From Pedobacter soli (GTDB lineage Bacteria > Bacteroidota > Bacteroidia > Sphingobacteriales > Sphingobacteriaceae): a stretch of 64,000 nucleotides of DNA. How positions within the stretch are numbered: the first letter of the stretch is position 1; each line of letters starts with the position of its first letter. Where the stretch lies: contig NZ_FMZH01000002.1 in the NCBI RefSeq assembly GCF_900101435.1, positions 62,001 through 126,000 of the forward strand, written 5' to 3'. The position numbers were made by a program, and so were the translations under genes. The notes below the pieces were generated by a model. The model was not told the DNA's origin, searched no databases, and saw nothing but the letters and a program-made list of their open reading frames with translations. Shown here piece after piece: positions 50,571 through 59,505 of the stretch.

Positions 50571-50837
50571 CTTACAATAAATAGGATTTATGTTTTAAAG
50601 TTTAATACAGTTGCAATATAATCTCTTTTGTAAACACAGGTGTAGCAAATTTTATTTCTAACTGACTTCTTTTCTGCACAATTAAACTTTGCTTAAAACG
50701 TTAAATAAGAGTTAAATATGGCCTTTAGGGCAATATTTGAGGGAAAACATCGAAACTATGCTTGCATATTAAACTTTCTGAATTTTTGGTGCTCTAATTG
50801 ATACACACACATTAGGTTATTAAAATAAAACACACAA

Positions 50838-52526
50838 ATGAAAACACTGAAATTTACGGCACTTGTGCTGGGGCTTTTTGGGCTCCTTGCCGGAACCACC
50901 ACCCTTGTCAGGGCACAAGACTACCAGGACGATTACCAGGATGATGGTTATAGCACTGGCAATATTTCTTTACAAACTTTCTACGATGAGCTTTCGCCTT
51001 ATGGCACCTGGATACAAGACCCGCAATATGGTTATGTTTGGCGCCCGGATGTAGATCAGAGCGATTTCCGTCCTTACTATAGCAATGGCCGCTGGGCAAT
51101 GACCGAATACGGTAATACCTGGGTTTCCAATTACGATTGGGGCTGGGCACCTTTCCACTATGGCCGCTGGGTAATTAACAGTTACAGACAATGGATCTGG
51201 TTGCCAGATACTACCTGGGGACCTGCATGGGTTGACTGGAGAAGTGGAGATGGTTATTACGGCTGGGCACCAATGGCGCCAACCATTAGCATCCATTTAA
51301 GCTTTGGCCGCCGTTATGTAGTGCCAGAGTTCTGCTGGAACTTTATTCCACAACGTAATATTTATATCAGCAGTTTCCCTCGTTATGATTATGGCCGTAA
51401 CAATGTGTACATCCGTAACACCACAATCATTAACAACACTTATGTGTACAACAGAAGAAGTTACTACGGTGGTCCGAGGATTGAAGATATCAGAAGGGCA
51501 ACCAATCGCGATGTAACCGTTTACAGGTATGCGCAAAGCAACAGACCGGGTGCAAGCCGGGTAGGTGGCAGAGAAGTATCTATTTACAGGCCAAGACCAG
51601 AACGTAACCAGGTTGATAACCGCAGTGCAGCGCCAAGAAGATTTGAGCAAGGCAATGCTGGTATAAGCAGAAACGGTAGAAATGAAGGTTATGCTACCCG
51701 TGAGCAACGCAATGGCAACAATAATGACAACCGTTTTGGATCAAGAAATGATAACAATCGTATAGGACAACCTGATAGACGCAACGATAACAATGTTGGC
51801 AGGGATAACCAGCCTAATAATAACAGAGGTGAAGCTTACAACAGAGATGGGAACGGAAGGATAAGCAGAAATGGTGCAAATGGCATAGATGGCAGAAATG
51901 GCCAGTCTAACCCAGACAGAAGTCAGGAGCAGCAACAACGTTTTGAGCAGATGCGTCAACAGCGTAATCAGGACCGTATGAGTCAGGATCAGCAACGCGC
52001 ACAGCGTGATATACAAATGCAACAACGTGGACAAGCTGACCAACAACGTGCACAACAACAGCAGCAAGAGCGTGCTCAGCGCGATGGTCAATTGCAACAG
52101 CAACGTAATGAGCAGATGCAGCAACAACGTACACAGCAGCAACAAGAAAGAACGCAACGTGATGCTCAGATGCAGCAGCAACGTAACGAGCAAATGCAAC
52201 AACAACGTGCCCAACAACAGCAGGAAAGGACACAACGCGATGCTCAGATGCAACAACAGCGTAATGAGCAAATGCAGCAACAGCGTGCACAACAGCAGCA
52301 GGAAAGAGCTCAGCGAGATGCACAGATGCAGCAACAACGTGCACAGCAGCAACAGCAGGAACGTGCACAGCGTGACGCTCAGGTACAACAACAAAGGGCA
52401 CAGCAACAACAGCAAATGCAACAACGTCAGGAACAAAGAAGAATGGAAGCTCCCCAACAACGTGGTGGTGGCGGAGAAAGAAGCGGTTCTGAAGGCGGAA
52501 GACCATCAAGAGGTGGTAGAGGATAA
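50838..52526 (+). CDS. DUF6600 protein with Gln/Arg-rich repeat tail
   Basis: 562 aa. Signal peptide MKTLKFTALVLGLFGLLAGTTTLVRAQ. Residues 45-190 are the Trp/Tyr-rich DUF6600 region (YDELSPYGTWIQDPQYGYVWRPD, WAPFHYGRWV, WVDWRSGDGYYGWAPMAP). Then an Asn/Arg/Gly-rich segment (about 220-355) and, from ~360 to 535, tandem repeats of the type QQQRNEQMQQQRAQQQQERTQRDAQ, ending in Gly/Arg. The C-terminal half is surely non-globular, a long basic coiled or disordered region that may bind anionic polymers. Envelope location likely; function unknown. Confidence 0.85.
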   Translation: MKTLKFTALVLGLFGLLAGTTTLVRAQDYQDDYQDDGYSTGNISLQTFYDELSPYGTWIQDPQYGYVWRPDVDQSDFRPYYSNGRWAMTEYGNTWVSNYDWGWAPFHYGRWVINSYRQWIWLPDTTWGPAWVDWRSGDGYYGWAPMAPTISIHLSFGRRYVVPEFCWNFIPQRNIYISSFPRYDYGRNNVYIRNTTIINNTYVYNRRSYYGGPRIEDIRRATNRDVTVYRYAQSNRPGASRVGGREVSIYRPRPERNQVDNRSAAPRRFEQGNAGISRNGRNEGYATREQRNGNNNDNRFGSRNDNNRIGQPDRRNDNNVGRDNQPNNNRGEAYNRDGNGRISRNGANGIDGRNGQSNPDRSQEQQQRFEQMRQQRNQDRMSQDQQRAQRDIQMQQRGQADQQRAQQQQQERAQRDGQLQQQRNEQMQQQRTQQQQERTQRDAQMQQQRNEQMQQQRAQQQQERTQRDAQMQQQRNEQMQQQRAQQQQERAQRDAQMQQQRAQQQQQERAQRDAQVQQQRAQQQQQMQQRQEQRRMEAPQQRGGGGERSGSEGGRPSRGGRG

Positions 52527-52530
52527 CATT

Positions 52531-52560
52531 AAAAGTCCCGGTGCAAACCGGGACTTTTTT
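52531..52560 (+). terminator. Terminator of the DUF6600 gene
   Basis: AAAAGTCCCGGT and ACCGGGACTTTT around GCAA, then T. Confidence 0.92.
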
Positions 52561-52573
52561 ATTTGTCTACAAA

Positions 52574-53197
52574 TCATTGCCCCGCAGCAGCCGGCAAACT
52601 ACTCAGATTAATTCCCCGAAAAGTACTTGGCGCATCGGGATGCAGGTTTTCAGGATCGAGCAAAAAAGTATCGATACCGAGCTCCAGACCAAATTTAATT
52701 TCCGATTCGGCATCATCTCCAATAATTAAAATATCGGCTTTGTTTAGCTTATGTTTATCAATGAGTTGCTGAAAGGCCTCCTTTTTATTGCTTACCGATA
52801 CATCAACTACATAAACAGAATCGAAATCGGCAGCAATACCCAGCATTTTTACTTTCGAATTTTGTTGTTTGGTAAAACCGGCGGTTACAATAAATTTCCG
52901 GCCTTTTAAATTTTTGATGCAGGGATAATCGTCGGCAGGTTTTAAGGGTTGCGTTACTTCCCTGTTCTGTAAATAAGCCAGCACGGCAGGCATCGCTTCT
53001 TCACTGAAACCATATTTTTTAGCCACTTTTTGAAAAGGAGTACGCAACATGTCCTGTTTGGCAAGTGCAAAAGCTTCATTACTAATTCCCAGATCCTGTT
53101 TTTCTAAAAACTGGTACAATTCGCCCATTAACTGTGCTTCGTTTGGCTTGGTAAAGTAAATGGTATTGTCTAAATCTATAAAGAATATGCTTTTCAT
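52574..53197 (-). CDS. HAD-family hydrolase (pyrimidine 5'-nucleotidase type)
   Basis: 207 aa. Motif I FFIDLDNTIYF (DxDxT, Asp8 and Asp10), helical cap, motif II FIVTAGF, and DILIIGDDAESEIKFGLELGIDTFLLD as motif IV. The layout resembles SDT1/pyrimidine 5'-nucleotidase-like phosphatases. Motif II has Thr in ITVTAG-type context, consistent with phosphatase activity. Convergent with the DUF6600 gene. Confidence 0.85.
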   Translation of the reverse strand: MKSIFFIDLDNTIYFTKPNEAQLMGELYQFLEKQDLGISNEAFALAKQDMLRTPFQKVAKKYGFSEEAMPAVLAYLQNREVTQPLKPADDYPCIKNLKGRKFIVTAGFTKQQNSKVKMLGIAADFDSVYVVDVSVSNKKEAFQQLIDKHKLNKADILIIGDDAESEIKFGLELGIDTFLLDPENLHPDAPSTFRGINLSSLPAAAGQ

Positions 53198-53287
53198 TGT
53201 GGATTGGTTTTTGTTTGAATCCCTGTAGATTAAAAAAATTAAAACACCTTTTCGCTAAATATGTTTAATAAGTAAATCACTAATATC

Positions 53288-53515
53288 ATGAAAAAAGAGA
53301 CAAAAATTATAGTAGGCGTTTTAGCCGGAGCAGCATTAGGAGCAACCATCGCATTGGCATTATCATCAGATTCGACCAGCGATCTTAAAGGCAAAGTATC
53401 AGACTTTTTCGCCGATCTTTTAGATGCCTCAAAAGATAAACTCGCAGGCCTGGCTGGTAAAGCTACAGATGCTGCTGATAAGGTTAAAGATAAAATAGCA
53501 GAAATAAATGCTTAA
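53288..53515 (+). CDS. YtxH domain protein
   Basis: 75 aa. One N-terminal membrane helix with small residues (IIVGVLAGAALGATIALALSS) followed by an amphipathic, Lys/Ala/Asp-rich helix (DASKDKLAGLAGKATDAADKVKDKIAEI), the YtxH pattern. General-stress-type proteins of unknown function. Followed by a small terminator. Confidence 0.85.
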   Translation: MKKETKIIVGVLAGAALGATIALALSSDSTSDLKGKVSDFFADLLDASKDKLAGLAGKATDAADKVKDKIAEINA

Positions 53516-53526
53516 AGAATTGGAAG

Positions 53527-53550
53527 TGCCGGAAATATCCGGCATTTTTA
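53527..53550 (+). terminator. Terminator of the YtxH gene
   Basis: TGCCGGA-AATA-TCCGGCA followed by TTTTTA. Confidence 0.75.
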
Positions 53551-53578
53551 TTCTTGTATAATATTAACCACCACCTAA

Positions 53579-54979
53579 ATGAAAATTGCTTTTCATGGTG
53601 CTGCCCGTACTGTTACCGGGAGTAAGCACCTTATTACCCTAAAAAACGATACCCAAATACTATTAGATTGTGGCCTTTTCCAGGGAATGGGGCACGTTAC
53701 CGATAAACTGAACGACTATTTTGGCTTCGATGCTAAAAAGGTTACTTACATGATCTTGTCGCACGCGCATATCGATCATTGCGGTTTATTACCCAAACTG
53801 GTTGCTGAAGGTTTTAGCGGAAATATTTTTTGTACCTCAGCCACGATGGATCTCGCCCGTATTTTAATGATGGATTCGGCCAAAATACAGGAGCAGGATG
53901 CTGAATTTGCCAACCGCCACCTGCGCCATGGTGAAGAAATGGAAGAAGCCCTTTATACTGAAGATGATGTTGTGCAGACGGTAAGCCAGATGAAAATTGT
54001 GGAGTACGAAGAAGATTTCGAAATTGAGCCCGGTATCCGCTTAAGGTTTACAGATGCAGGCCATATTTTAGGAAGTGCAGCAGTGCATTTAACCATTACC
54101 GAAGATGAAAAGCCAACACGGATTACCTTTTCAGGCGATGTAGGCCGCTATGGCGATTTGCTTTTAAAAAGTCCGCAACAATTTGATCAGGCTGATTACA
54201 TTTTGATGGAATCTACCTATGGCGATTCGCTGCACAAGGATCTCGATCCAATCGAAAACATGCTGCTGGAAATCATTAACAATACCTGTAATATTAAGAA
54301 AGGTAAGGTAATTATTCCTGCATTTGCTGTTGGACGCACGCAAGAGTTGCTTTATGCTTTAAACGGATTGGAGCTAAAAGGGAAACTACCTGACGTGCCT
54401 TATTACGTAGATAGTCCGCTATCGTCAAAAGCAACTGAAATTCTGAAAAACCATCCCGAAGTATATAATAACGGGGTTAAAGAAACGCTAAAGATCGATC
54501 ACGATGTTTTTGCGTTTAAAGGCTTGCGTTTTATCGAAAGCGTAGAGGAATCGAAGGCTTTGAACGAAGATCCAAGGCCATGTGTAATCATTTCTGCCTC
54601 TGGTATGGCTGAGGCTGGTCGGGTAAAGCACCATATTCGCAACAATATTGGCAATGCTAAAAATACCATTTTAATGGTAGGCTATTGCGAGCCAAATTCT
54701 TTAGGTGGAAAGTTAATTGCGGGCCAAAAGGTAGTAGATATTTTTAGAGATAAGTACGAAGTTAAAGCCGAAGTGCGTGCCATAAAATCGATGAGTGCCC
54801 ATGGCGATTACGAAGATTTGTTACGTTTCTTATCTGCCCAGGATCCTGCAAAAGTGAAGCAATTGTTTTTGGTACATGGAGAATATGAGGTGCAACAACA
54901 TTTTGCCTCCCGGTTAAAAGATCATGGTTTTAAACATGTAGCTATACCAGAATATCATCAGGTATTTGATATTAATTAA
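53579..54979 (+). CDS. Beta-CASP metallo-beta-lactamase-fold nuclease
   Basis: 466 aa. MBL motif SHAHIDHCGLLPKL (HxHxDH), DAGHILGSAAVHL, FSGDVGRYGDLLL, beta-CASP segment AFAVGRTQELLYALN, CVIISASGMAEAGRVKHHIRNNI, and the C-terminal RNA-specificity region KSMSAHGDYEDLLRF plus LVHGEYEVQQ. Proteins of this kind (TTHA0252/CPSF-73-like) act on RNA. Cytoplasmic. Likely role in RNA processing or decay. Confidence 0.92.
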   Translation: MKIAFHGAARTVTGSKHLITLKNDTQILLDCGLFQGMGHVTDKLNDYFGFDAKKVTYMILSHAHIDHCGLLPKLVAEGFSGNIFCTSATMDLARILMMDSAKIQEQDAEFANRHLRHGEEMEEALYTEDDVVQTVSQMKIVEYEEDFEIEPGIRLRFTDAGHILGSAAVHLTITEDEKPTRITFSGDVGRYGDLLLKSPQQFDQADYILMESTYGDSLHKDLDPIENMLLEIINNTCNIKKGKVIIPAFAVGRTQELLYALNGLELKGKLPDVPYYVDSPLSSKATEILKNHPEVYNNGVKETLKIDHDVFAFKGLRFIESVEESKALNEDPRPCVIISASGMAEAGRVKHHIRNNIGNAKNTILMVGYCEPNSLGGKLIAGQKVVDIFRDKYEVKAEVRAIKSMSAHGDYEDLLRFLSAQDPAKVKQLFLVHGEYEVQQHFASRLKDHGFKHVAIPEYHQVFDIN

Positions 54980-54993
54980 TCTTGGCTCCTGTT

Positions 54994-55080
54994 GGTCTGG
55001 ATTTAAAATCCAGACCTTAGTTAAATTTATATCAGGATTTAAAATCCTGGGTTCATAAGTCGGGATTTGTAATCCCGACT
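54994..55080. repeat. Three REP-like hairpins of the GGATT/AATCC family
   Basis: 54994-55016 (11-bp stem, GGTCTGGATTT), 55033-55049 (8 bp, CAGGATTT) and 55058-55080 (10 bp, AGTCGGGATT, loop TGT). All close on GGATT/AATCC. Confidence 0.85.
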
Positions 55081-55123
55081 AACCTTTCGACTAACTTTTA
55101 TTTAGTCTTTCAGCTTTCCTACC

Positions 55124-55131
55124 TATCTTTG
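55124..55131 (+). promoter_or_regulatory. Putative -7 box next to the methyltransferase start codon
   Basis: TATCTTTG, then CCCC, then ATG. TTTA stands 19 bp upstream where TTTG is expected. Confidence 0.5.
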
Positions 55132-55135
55132 CCCC

Positions 55136-55822
55136 ATGGATGTTTTTGGTAAAGCACTCACTGATATTTACAGAACCGGCGAAGCCGATATTTTGTGGCT
55201 GCATAACTCTTATGACGAAGCCGAGGAAATGCCTTTAGAATTTTTCTTCAGGGATGATGAAGATATGCCGGTTTTAGAGCTGCAGGCACTGCACATGTGC
55301 AGCGGAAAGGTTTTGGATATTGGAGCAGGAGTGGGGAGCCATGCCCTGTTGTTGCAGGCCTTTAATATCGATGTTACCGCTATTGATATTTCGGAAGCTG
55401 CGGTAAATATCATGAAAGACCGTGGTGTAAAAAAAGCATTGGTACAGGATATTTTTACTTACCAGGAAAAATTCGATACCATTTTAATGTTGATGAATGG
55501 GATTGGCCTTACCGGTACTTTGCCCGGTTTTAAAGATTTTCTGAGTAAGATAAAAAACTTGCTTAATCCCGGCGGACAGGTAATTTTCGATTCATCGGAT
55601 ATTGCTTATCTGTATGGAGACATGCCAAAACCTCAAAACCAATACTATGGCGAGGTTTCTTACCAATATGAGTATAAAGGAGAAAAAGGAAACTGGTTTA
55701 ACTGGATTTATGTAGATGAGGAAACCATTAAATCGATAGCCGCAGAAACCGGTTGGCATTGCGAAATTATTTTTGATGATGGCGAAGATCAGTATTTGGT
55801 AAAATTGACGCTGGCGCAATAA
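55136..55822 (+). CDS. Class I SAM-dependent methyltransferase
   Basis: 228 aa. SAM-binding glycine loop VLDIGAGVGSHALLLQAF near 60-77, VTAIDISEAAVNIMKDRG (motif II), FDTILMLMNGIGLTG and LLNPGGQVIFDSSDI. The substrate cannot be told. Start ATG at 55136 fits the -7 box 4 nt before it. Confidence 0.88.
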   Translation: MDVFGKALTDIYRTGEADILWLHNSYDEAEEMPLEFFFRDDEDMPVLELQALHMCSGKVLDIGAGVGSHALLLQAFNIDVTAIDISEAAVNIMKDRGVKKALVQDIFTYQEKFDTILMLMNGIGLTGTLPGFKDFLSKIKNLLNPGGQVIFDSSDIAYLYGDMPKPQNQYYGEVSYQYEYKGEKGNWFNWIYVDEETIKSIAAETGWHCEIIFDDGEDQYLVKLTLAQ

Positions 55823-55872
55823 TTTTAAAGTCATAAAGCCTTTCGTATTGATTAATTGAAATAGCCGTCTGT

Positions 55873-55880
55873 TACATTTG
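55873..55880 (+). promoter_or_regulatory. Putative -7 box of the LLM oxidoreductase gene
   Basis: TACATTTG ends 5 nt before ATG 55886; an ATTG lies 22 bp upstream. Confidence 0.45.
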
Positions 55881-55885
55881 TTGAA

Positions 55886-56893
55886 ATGAGCAGTACTAAA
55901 ATTAAATTAAGCGTTTTAGATCAGTCGCCGGTGCGCAAAGGTGTTACCGCGCGCAGGGCAATTGAAGAAACTACCTTGCTGGCACAAGAAACCGAACGGT
56001 TAGGCTACCATCGTTTCTGGGTTTCTGAGCACCACAATACCACAAGTTTAGCAGGATCTACACCCGAGATATTAATTGCCCATCTGGCAAACCATACCAA
56101 AACCTTGCGTATCGGTTCAGGAGGTATTATGCTTCCCAATCACAGTGCATTAAAAGTTGCAGAAAGTTTCCGTTTACTTGAGGTGATGCATCCAAACCGC
56201 ATCGATCTGGGAATGGGCAGAGCTCCGGGCACCGATCGCATTACCGCTTCGATGTTAAACCCATCTAACAACTGGAGCGAGCAGGATTTTATGGAGCAAT
56301 TACGAGAATTGCAGCATTACCTGCACGATACTTCGGATGGGGGCATCCAGGCGAAGATAAAAGCGATTCCCATCTCGGAAACTGTACCTACACAGTGGCT
56401 TTTGAGCAGCAGCGGACAAAGCGCTGTATTTGCTGCCCATTTTGGTCTGGGTTTTTCATTCGCTCATTTTATTAATCCGCATGGTGGACCACAGGCGGTT
56501 CAATATTATCGTGATCATTTTAAGCCATCGGTTGATTTGGCGAAGTCGGTTGATAATGTGGCATTTTTTGTTTTCTGCTCGGAAGATGAAGAAAAAGTGA
56601 GGCAGCAGGAAGCTTTAATGAGTTATCGCTTTCTACAACTGGAAAAAGGAGGAGGCTTAACTTCAACTGGCTGGGAAGATATTAAACATCTAACCTATAC
56701 AGCTGCAGAGCAGGAACGGATAAATGCGAATAAACCCAGGATGATTTATGGCACGCCTGAGGTGATTAAGGCAAGGCTGAGTAAACTGGCCGCTGATTAT
56801 GATGTAGATGAATTAATGGCTGTTACCATTACCGAACATTTCGAAGACCGGATTAAATCATATCAGTTACTGGCAGAAATGTTTTTGCAGTAA
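55886..56893 (+). CDS. LLM-class flavin-dependent oxidoreductase
   Basis: 335 aa, luciferase-like monooxygenase fold: LSVLDQSPVRKGVTARRAIEETTLLAQETERLGYHRFWVSEHHNTTSLAGSTPEILIAHLANHTKTLRIGSGGIMLPNHSALKVAESFRLLEVMHPNRIDLGMGRAPG. This belongs to the YhbW-like subgroup named by the alkanal monooxygenase family. FMN-dependent; substrate unknown. Confidence 0.9.
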   Translation: MSSTKIKLSVLDQSPVRKGVTARRAIEETTLLAQETERLGYHRFWVSEHHNTTSLAGSTPEILIAHLANHTKTLRIGSGGIMLPNHSALKVAESFRLLEVMHPNRIDLGMGRAPGTDRITASMLNPSNNWSEQDFMEQLRELQHYLHDTSDGGIQAKIKAIPISETVPTQWLLSSSGQSAVFAAHFGLGFSFAHFINPHGGPQAVQYYRDHFKPSVDLAKSVDNVAFFVFCSEDEEKVRQQEALMSYRFLQLEKGGGLTSTGWEDIKHLTYTAAEQERINANKPRMIYGTPEVIKARLSKLAADYDVDELMAVTITEHFEDRIKSYQLLAEMFLQ

Positions 56894-56952
56894 AATTTAA
56901 GGTGGTGTCAGATACTGCTATCTGACACTCCTGGAGCTTGTTGGATAATTTA

Positions 56953-58026
56953 CTACAGATCGTTATAGTTAACGATTTTAACATCTGGGTTTTTAGCTAA
57001 AATTTCTTCCATCCACTTGCGGTGCGAAGCACCAACCCCAACTACAACACGCCTGGCTTTTTTTGCCCTGGCCTGTTCGATGATGTTTTTACACATGCCT
57101 TCATTTCTTAAGGTCCATTGGGCAATCATGGCTTTAACGCTTTCTGTTGGGAAACCTGCGTATCCATAAAAATGTGGGCCACCATAAAAGTTCCAGGCTT
57201 CGTCCAGTACGCCATATTTTACCGTATTCATTCCGGCATAGGCATCTGCGTTAAAAGCCTTTTCTTCTTCAGGTGTATAGCTCGAATAAGTTTCTATAGC
57301 TTTCAGGGTTGCCGCTTCAGCCGAACTACTATCAGCTTTAGCTTTTTTAATCAATATTTGGGTTAGTGAATCTGTTTCTGCCCAGGCGATGCTCCAGGGT
57401 TTATCATAAGTTTGGCAGTCCATGTTATAAATCTGCTCTTGCTTTAACTGATAAATCAGCGGAAAATAGATTTTAACATATTCGCTGCCAGCACGGTAAA
57501 AACCAAACTTCTTCAGCGAGTCGGTACCTCCAAATATTTTATTGTAGGCAGCCTGTTCTTCTTTACCAAAACTGCTTTTCATGTAGTTTTCGAGTACAAA
57601 AATCTGGTAATCTGCATTGCCACGATCCCAGTTTTTGGCATAGTTAACGGCCAGGTTCATGCGTGTTTGGTGGTAATAGGGGAATGATGCCAGGGCTTTT
57701 TTATCTTTTTTAATCTGTGCCGATAAATTTTTAACGCTTTCGGGATTGCGTTTCTCGATATAATTATGCCCTTTGTCGAATACTTTTCTTGCCCAGTTAT
57801 CGGCTTCAAGCTTAGCGAAATCGCTTTGGGGCAAATACTCGCCAAAAACCATGTCTGGTTTAAAGTTCTTCAGTTTATCAACAATGAGCTGAAAATTTTG
57901 GGTTGATTTAGAATTGTCGTGCGCCGAACCTACAATTACAATTTCGATCTGGTTTTGGGCATTTGATTTAACTGAAATTCCAATTAAAAGCAATAATGCC
58001 AGGCTAAAGTTGGTTATCGTTTTCAT
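56953..58026 (-). CDS. DUF5694 family exported protein
   Basis: 357 aa from ATG 58026 (a TTG start at 58056 is less likely). Signal peptide MKTITNFSLALLLLIGISVKSNAQ. IVIVGSAHDNS, DMVFGEYLPQSD and VVVGVGASHRKWMEEILAKNPDVKIVNY are reminiscent of the TraB/GumN/EreA-like fold, with paired His and Glu that could bind metal. I place it in DUF5694. No known activity. Monocistronic. Confidence 0.8.
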   Translation of the reverse strand: MKTITNFSLALLLLIGISVKSNAQNQIEIVIVGSAHDNSKSTQNFQLIVDKLKNFKPDMVFGEYLPQSDFAKLEADNWARKVFDKGHNYIEKRNPESVKNLSAQIKKDKKALASFPYYHQTRMNLAVNYAKNWDRGNADYQIFVLENYMKSSFGKEEQAAYNKIFGGTDSLKKFGFYRAGSEYVKIYFPLIYQLKQEQIYNMDCQTYDKPWSIAWAETDSLTQILIKKAKADSSSAEAATLKAIETYSSYTPEEEKAFNADAYAGMNTVKYGVLDEAWNFYGGPHFYGYAGFPTESVKAMIAQWTLRNEGMCKNIIEQARAKKARRVVVGVGASHRKWMEEILAKNPDVKIVNYNDL

Positions 58027-58199
58027 TTTGAACCGGGTTTGTTTTTGTTGGTTCAAAGATGCTTAGGGCACTTTAGCTCTGCTATTTAATTATCCCAAAG
58101 GCTCATAATATTATCCCAACATAAGAATTTGTCGTGTGAGCACAATTTGCAGTCCATGTAGCCGTAATCGTCATTGCCAGCTTGACTGGCAATCTTAAC

Positions 58200-59345
58200 T
58201 TATTTAGTTCCCATTAGTTTTTGATTAAAACCGACAATGAGTTTAAACAAATCGTTGTATTCGGTAAGCGGTAGATTTTCGGCTACATCAAACACATCGT
58301 GATAGGCTGCCGGTCCTCCCTGTGTGTAGATAAAAAATGCCGGTACACCACTTTCGGTAAAAAAATAGTGATCGCTGTTAGCAGCCTTTCCGCGAGGATT
58401 AATTTTATTGATGTAGTGGTGTTCATCATTGATTTGATTCAGATTGGTGAAAGCCTTCGGGTAAACGCTGGCATTTACCACCGTCATTCCCTTTTCCCCG
58501 GTACCTACCAGGTCTAAATTAATCAGGAATTTGATTTTAGCTAAGGGCACCAGTGGGTTTTCTACAAAATAGCGCGAACCCAGTAGTCCGGCTTCTTCGG
58601 CAGCGAAGCAAATAAAGCCAATGCTGTAAGGCTGCGGGTTTGCAGCGTAATATTTAGCCAGACTTAGCAGTGTGGCCACACCTGCAGCATTGTCGTTTGC
58701 CCCCGGGAAATAGGTATCAGCGCCCATGCCTCCCAAATGATCGTAATGTGCTGTTATCATTAAAATTGAATCGGGATATTGGGTCCCTTTTACCAAACCA
58801 CAGACGTTTGCTGCAGCAAAATTTTCGATGAACTGGTTGTCAATATCAACATTGATTTCTTTGGGGGTAGTGCTAATACTTTTTTTGTTCAGCTGCACAG
58901 TTGTTTTGGGAGCCACTTCTGTTGCTACTGACCAGGTGAGTTTATCTTTTATTATCAGTTGAAGACTTGGACCAGCCTGATAGGTAACACTATCTGTCTT
59001 TTGCAGCATGGCCCGTTGCTTCAGGCCTATACTTTCGTTGTTGATGATAAAATCTTTGCCTGGAATCAGTTTTTTGCCATTAATTTCAATCAACATCTTA
59101 CCAGGAAATGTATTTACGGGGAAACTAAAATCTTGTTGAAAACCAGTGCCCATGGGTAACAGGCCAATTTTTTTGTAGGAATCTGCCAGGTAAGTAGCAG
59201 CTTTTTTCATCCCGTCTTTGGTATAACCTCTGCCCCAAAATTGCTTCGAGGTAAGCGTATTAATTACACTGCGGGTATAAGTCGAATCTTGTGCGAAACC
59301 TTTAAAAGCAAAGCATAAAAAGAGGAGAAAGCAGAGTTTTTTCAT
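58200..59345 (-). CDS. M28 family aminopeptidase
   Basis: 381 aa from ATG 59345, signal peptide MKKLCFLLFLCFAFKGFAQ. Zinc site: ITAHYDHLGGMGADTYFPGANDNAAGVATLL (His, bridging Asp), CFAAEEAGLLGS (catalytic Glu-Glu), and SDHYFFTESGVPAFF. Secreted zinc aminopeptidase of the PDZ-free M28 type. It stands alone, 160 bp from the iron operon. Confidence 0.9.
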   Translation of the reverse strand: MKKLCFLLFLCFAFKGFAQDSTYTRSVINTLTSKQFWGRGYTKDGMKKAATYLADSYKKIGLLPMGTGFQQDFSFPVNTFPGKMLIEINGKKLIPGKDFIINNESIGLKQRAMLQKTDSVTYQAGPSLQLIIKDKLTWSVATEVAPKTTVQLNKKSISTTPKEINVDIDNQFIENFAAANVCGLVKGTQYPDSILMITAHYDHLGGMGADTYFPGANDNAAGVATLLSLAKYYAANPQPYSIGFICFAAEEAGLLGSRYFVENPLVPLAKIKFLINLDLVGTGEKGMTVVNASVYPKAFTNLNQINDEHHYINKINPRGKAANSDHYFFTESGVPAFFIYTQGGPAAYHDVFDVAENLPLTEYNDLFKLIVGFNQKLMGTK

Positions 59346-59378
59346 GCCTGAATTTAGTAAAATAAAACAATTCATCAG

Positions 59379-59426
59379 GTGGATTAAAAATCCACGGTTC
59401 ACTTATTCTGGATTACAAATCCAGAA
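59379..59426. repeat. Two more GGATT/AATCC hairpins
   Basis: 59379-59395 (7-bp stem GTGGATT) and 59406-59426 (9-bp stem TTCTGGATT, loop ACA), between the M28 and DUF6607 genes. Confidence 0.8.
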
Positions 59427-59505
59427 CAACATTAAACAAAAAATGGCTGATAGTTAACAGACCCTTGCTATTAACCATCAACCATTACACTATAAACAAT
59501 CTGTT

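Noticed and set aside
51741..52509. Long Leu-rich and His/Val-rich open frames antisense to the DUF6600 gene
   Set aside because: They arise from the CAACAACGT-type repeats of the sense gene; amino acid composition is that of translated repeats, with no start context or domain.
52006..52611. 201-codon Ser/Asn-rich open frame in another phase of the same repeat
   Set aside because: It is the same repeat read in the wrong phase and runs through the gene's terminator.
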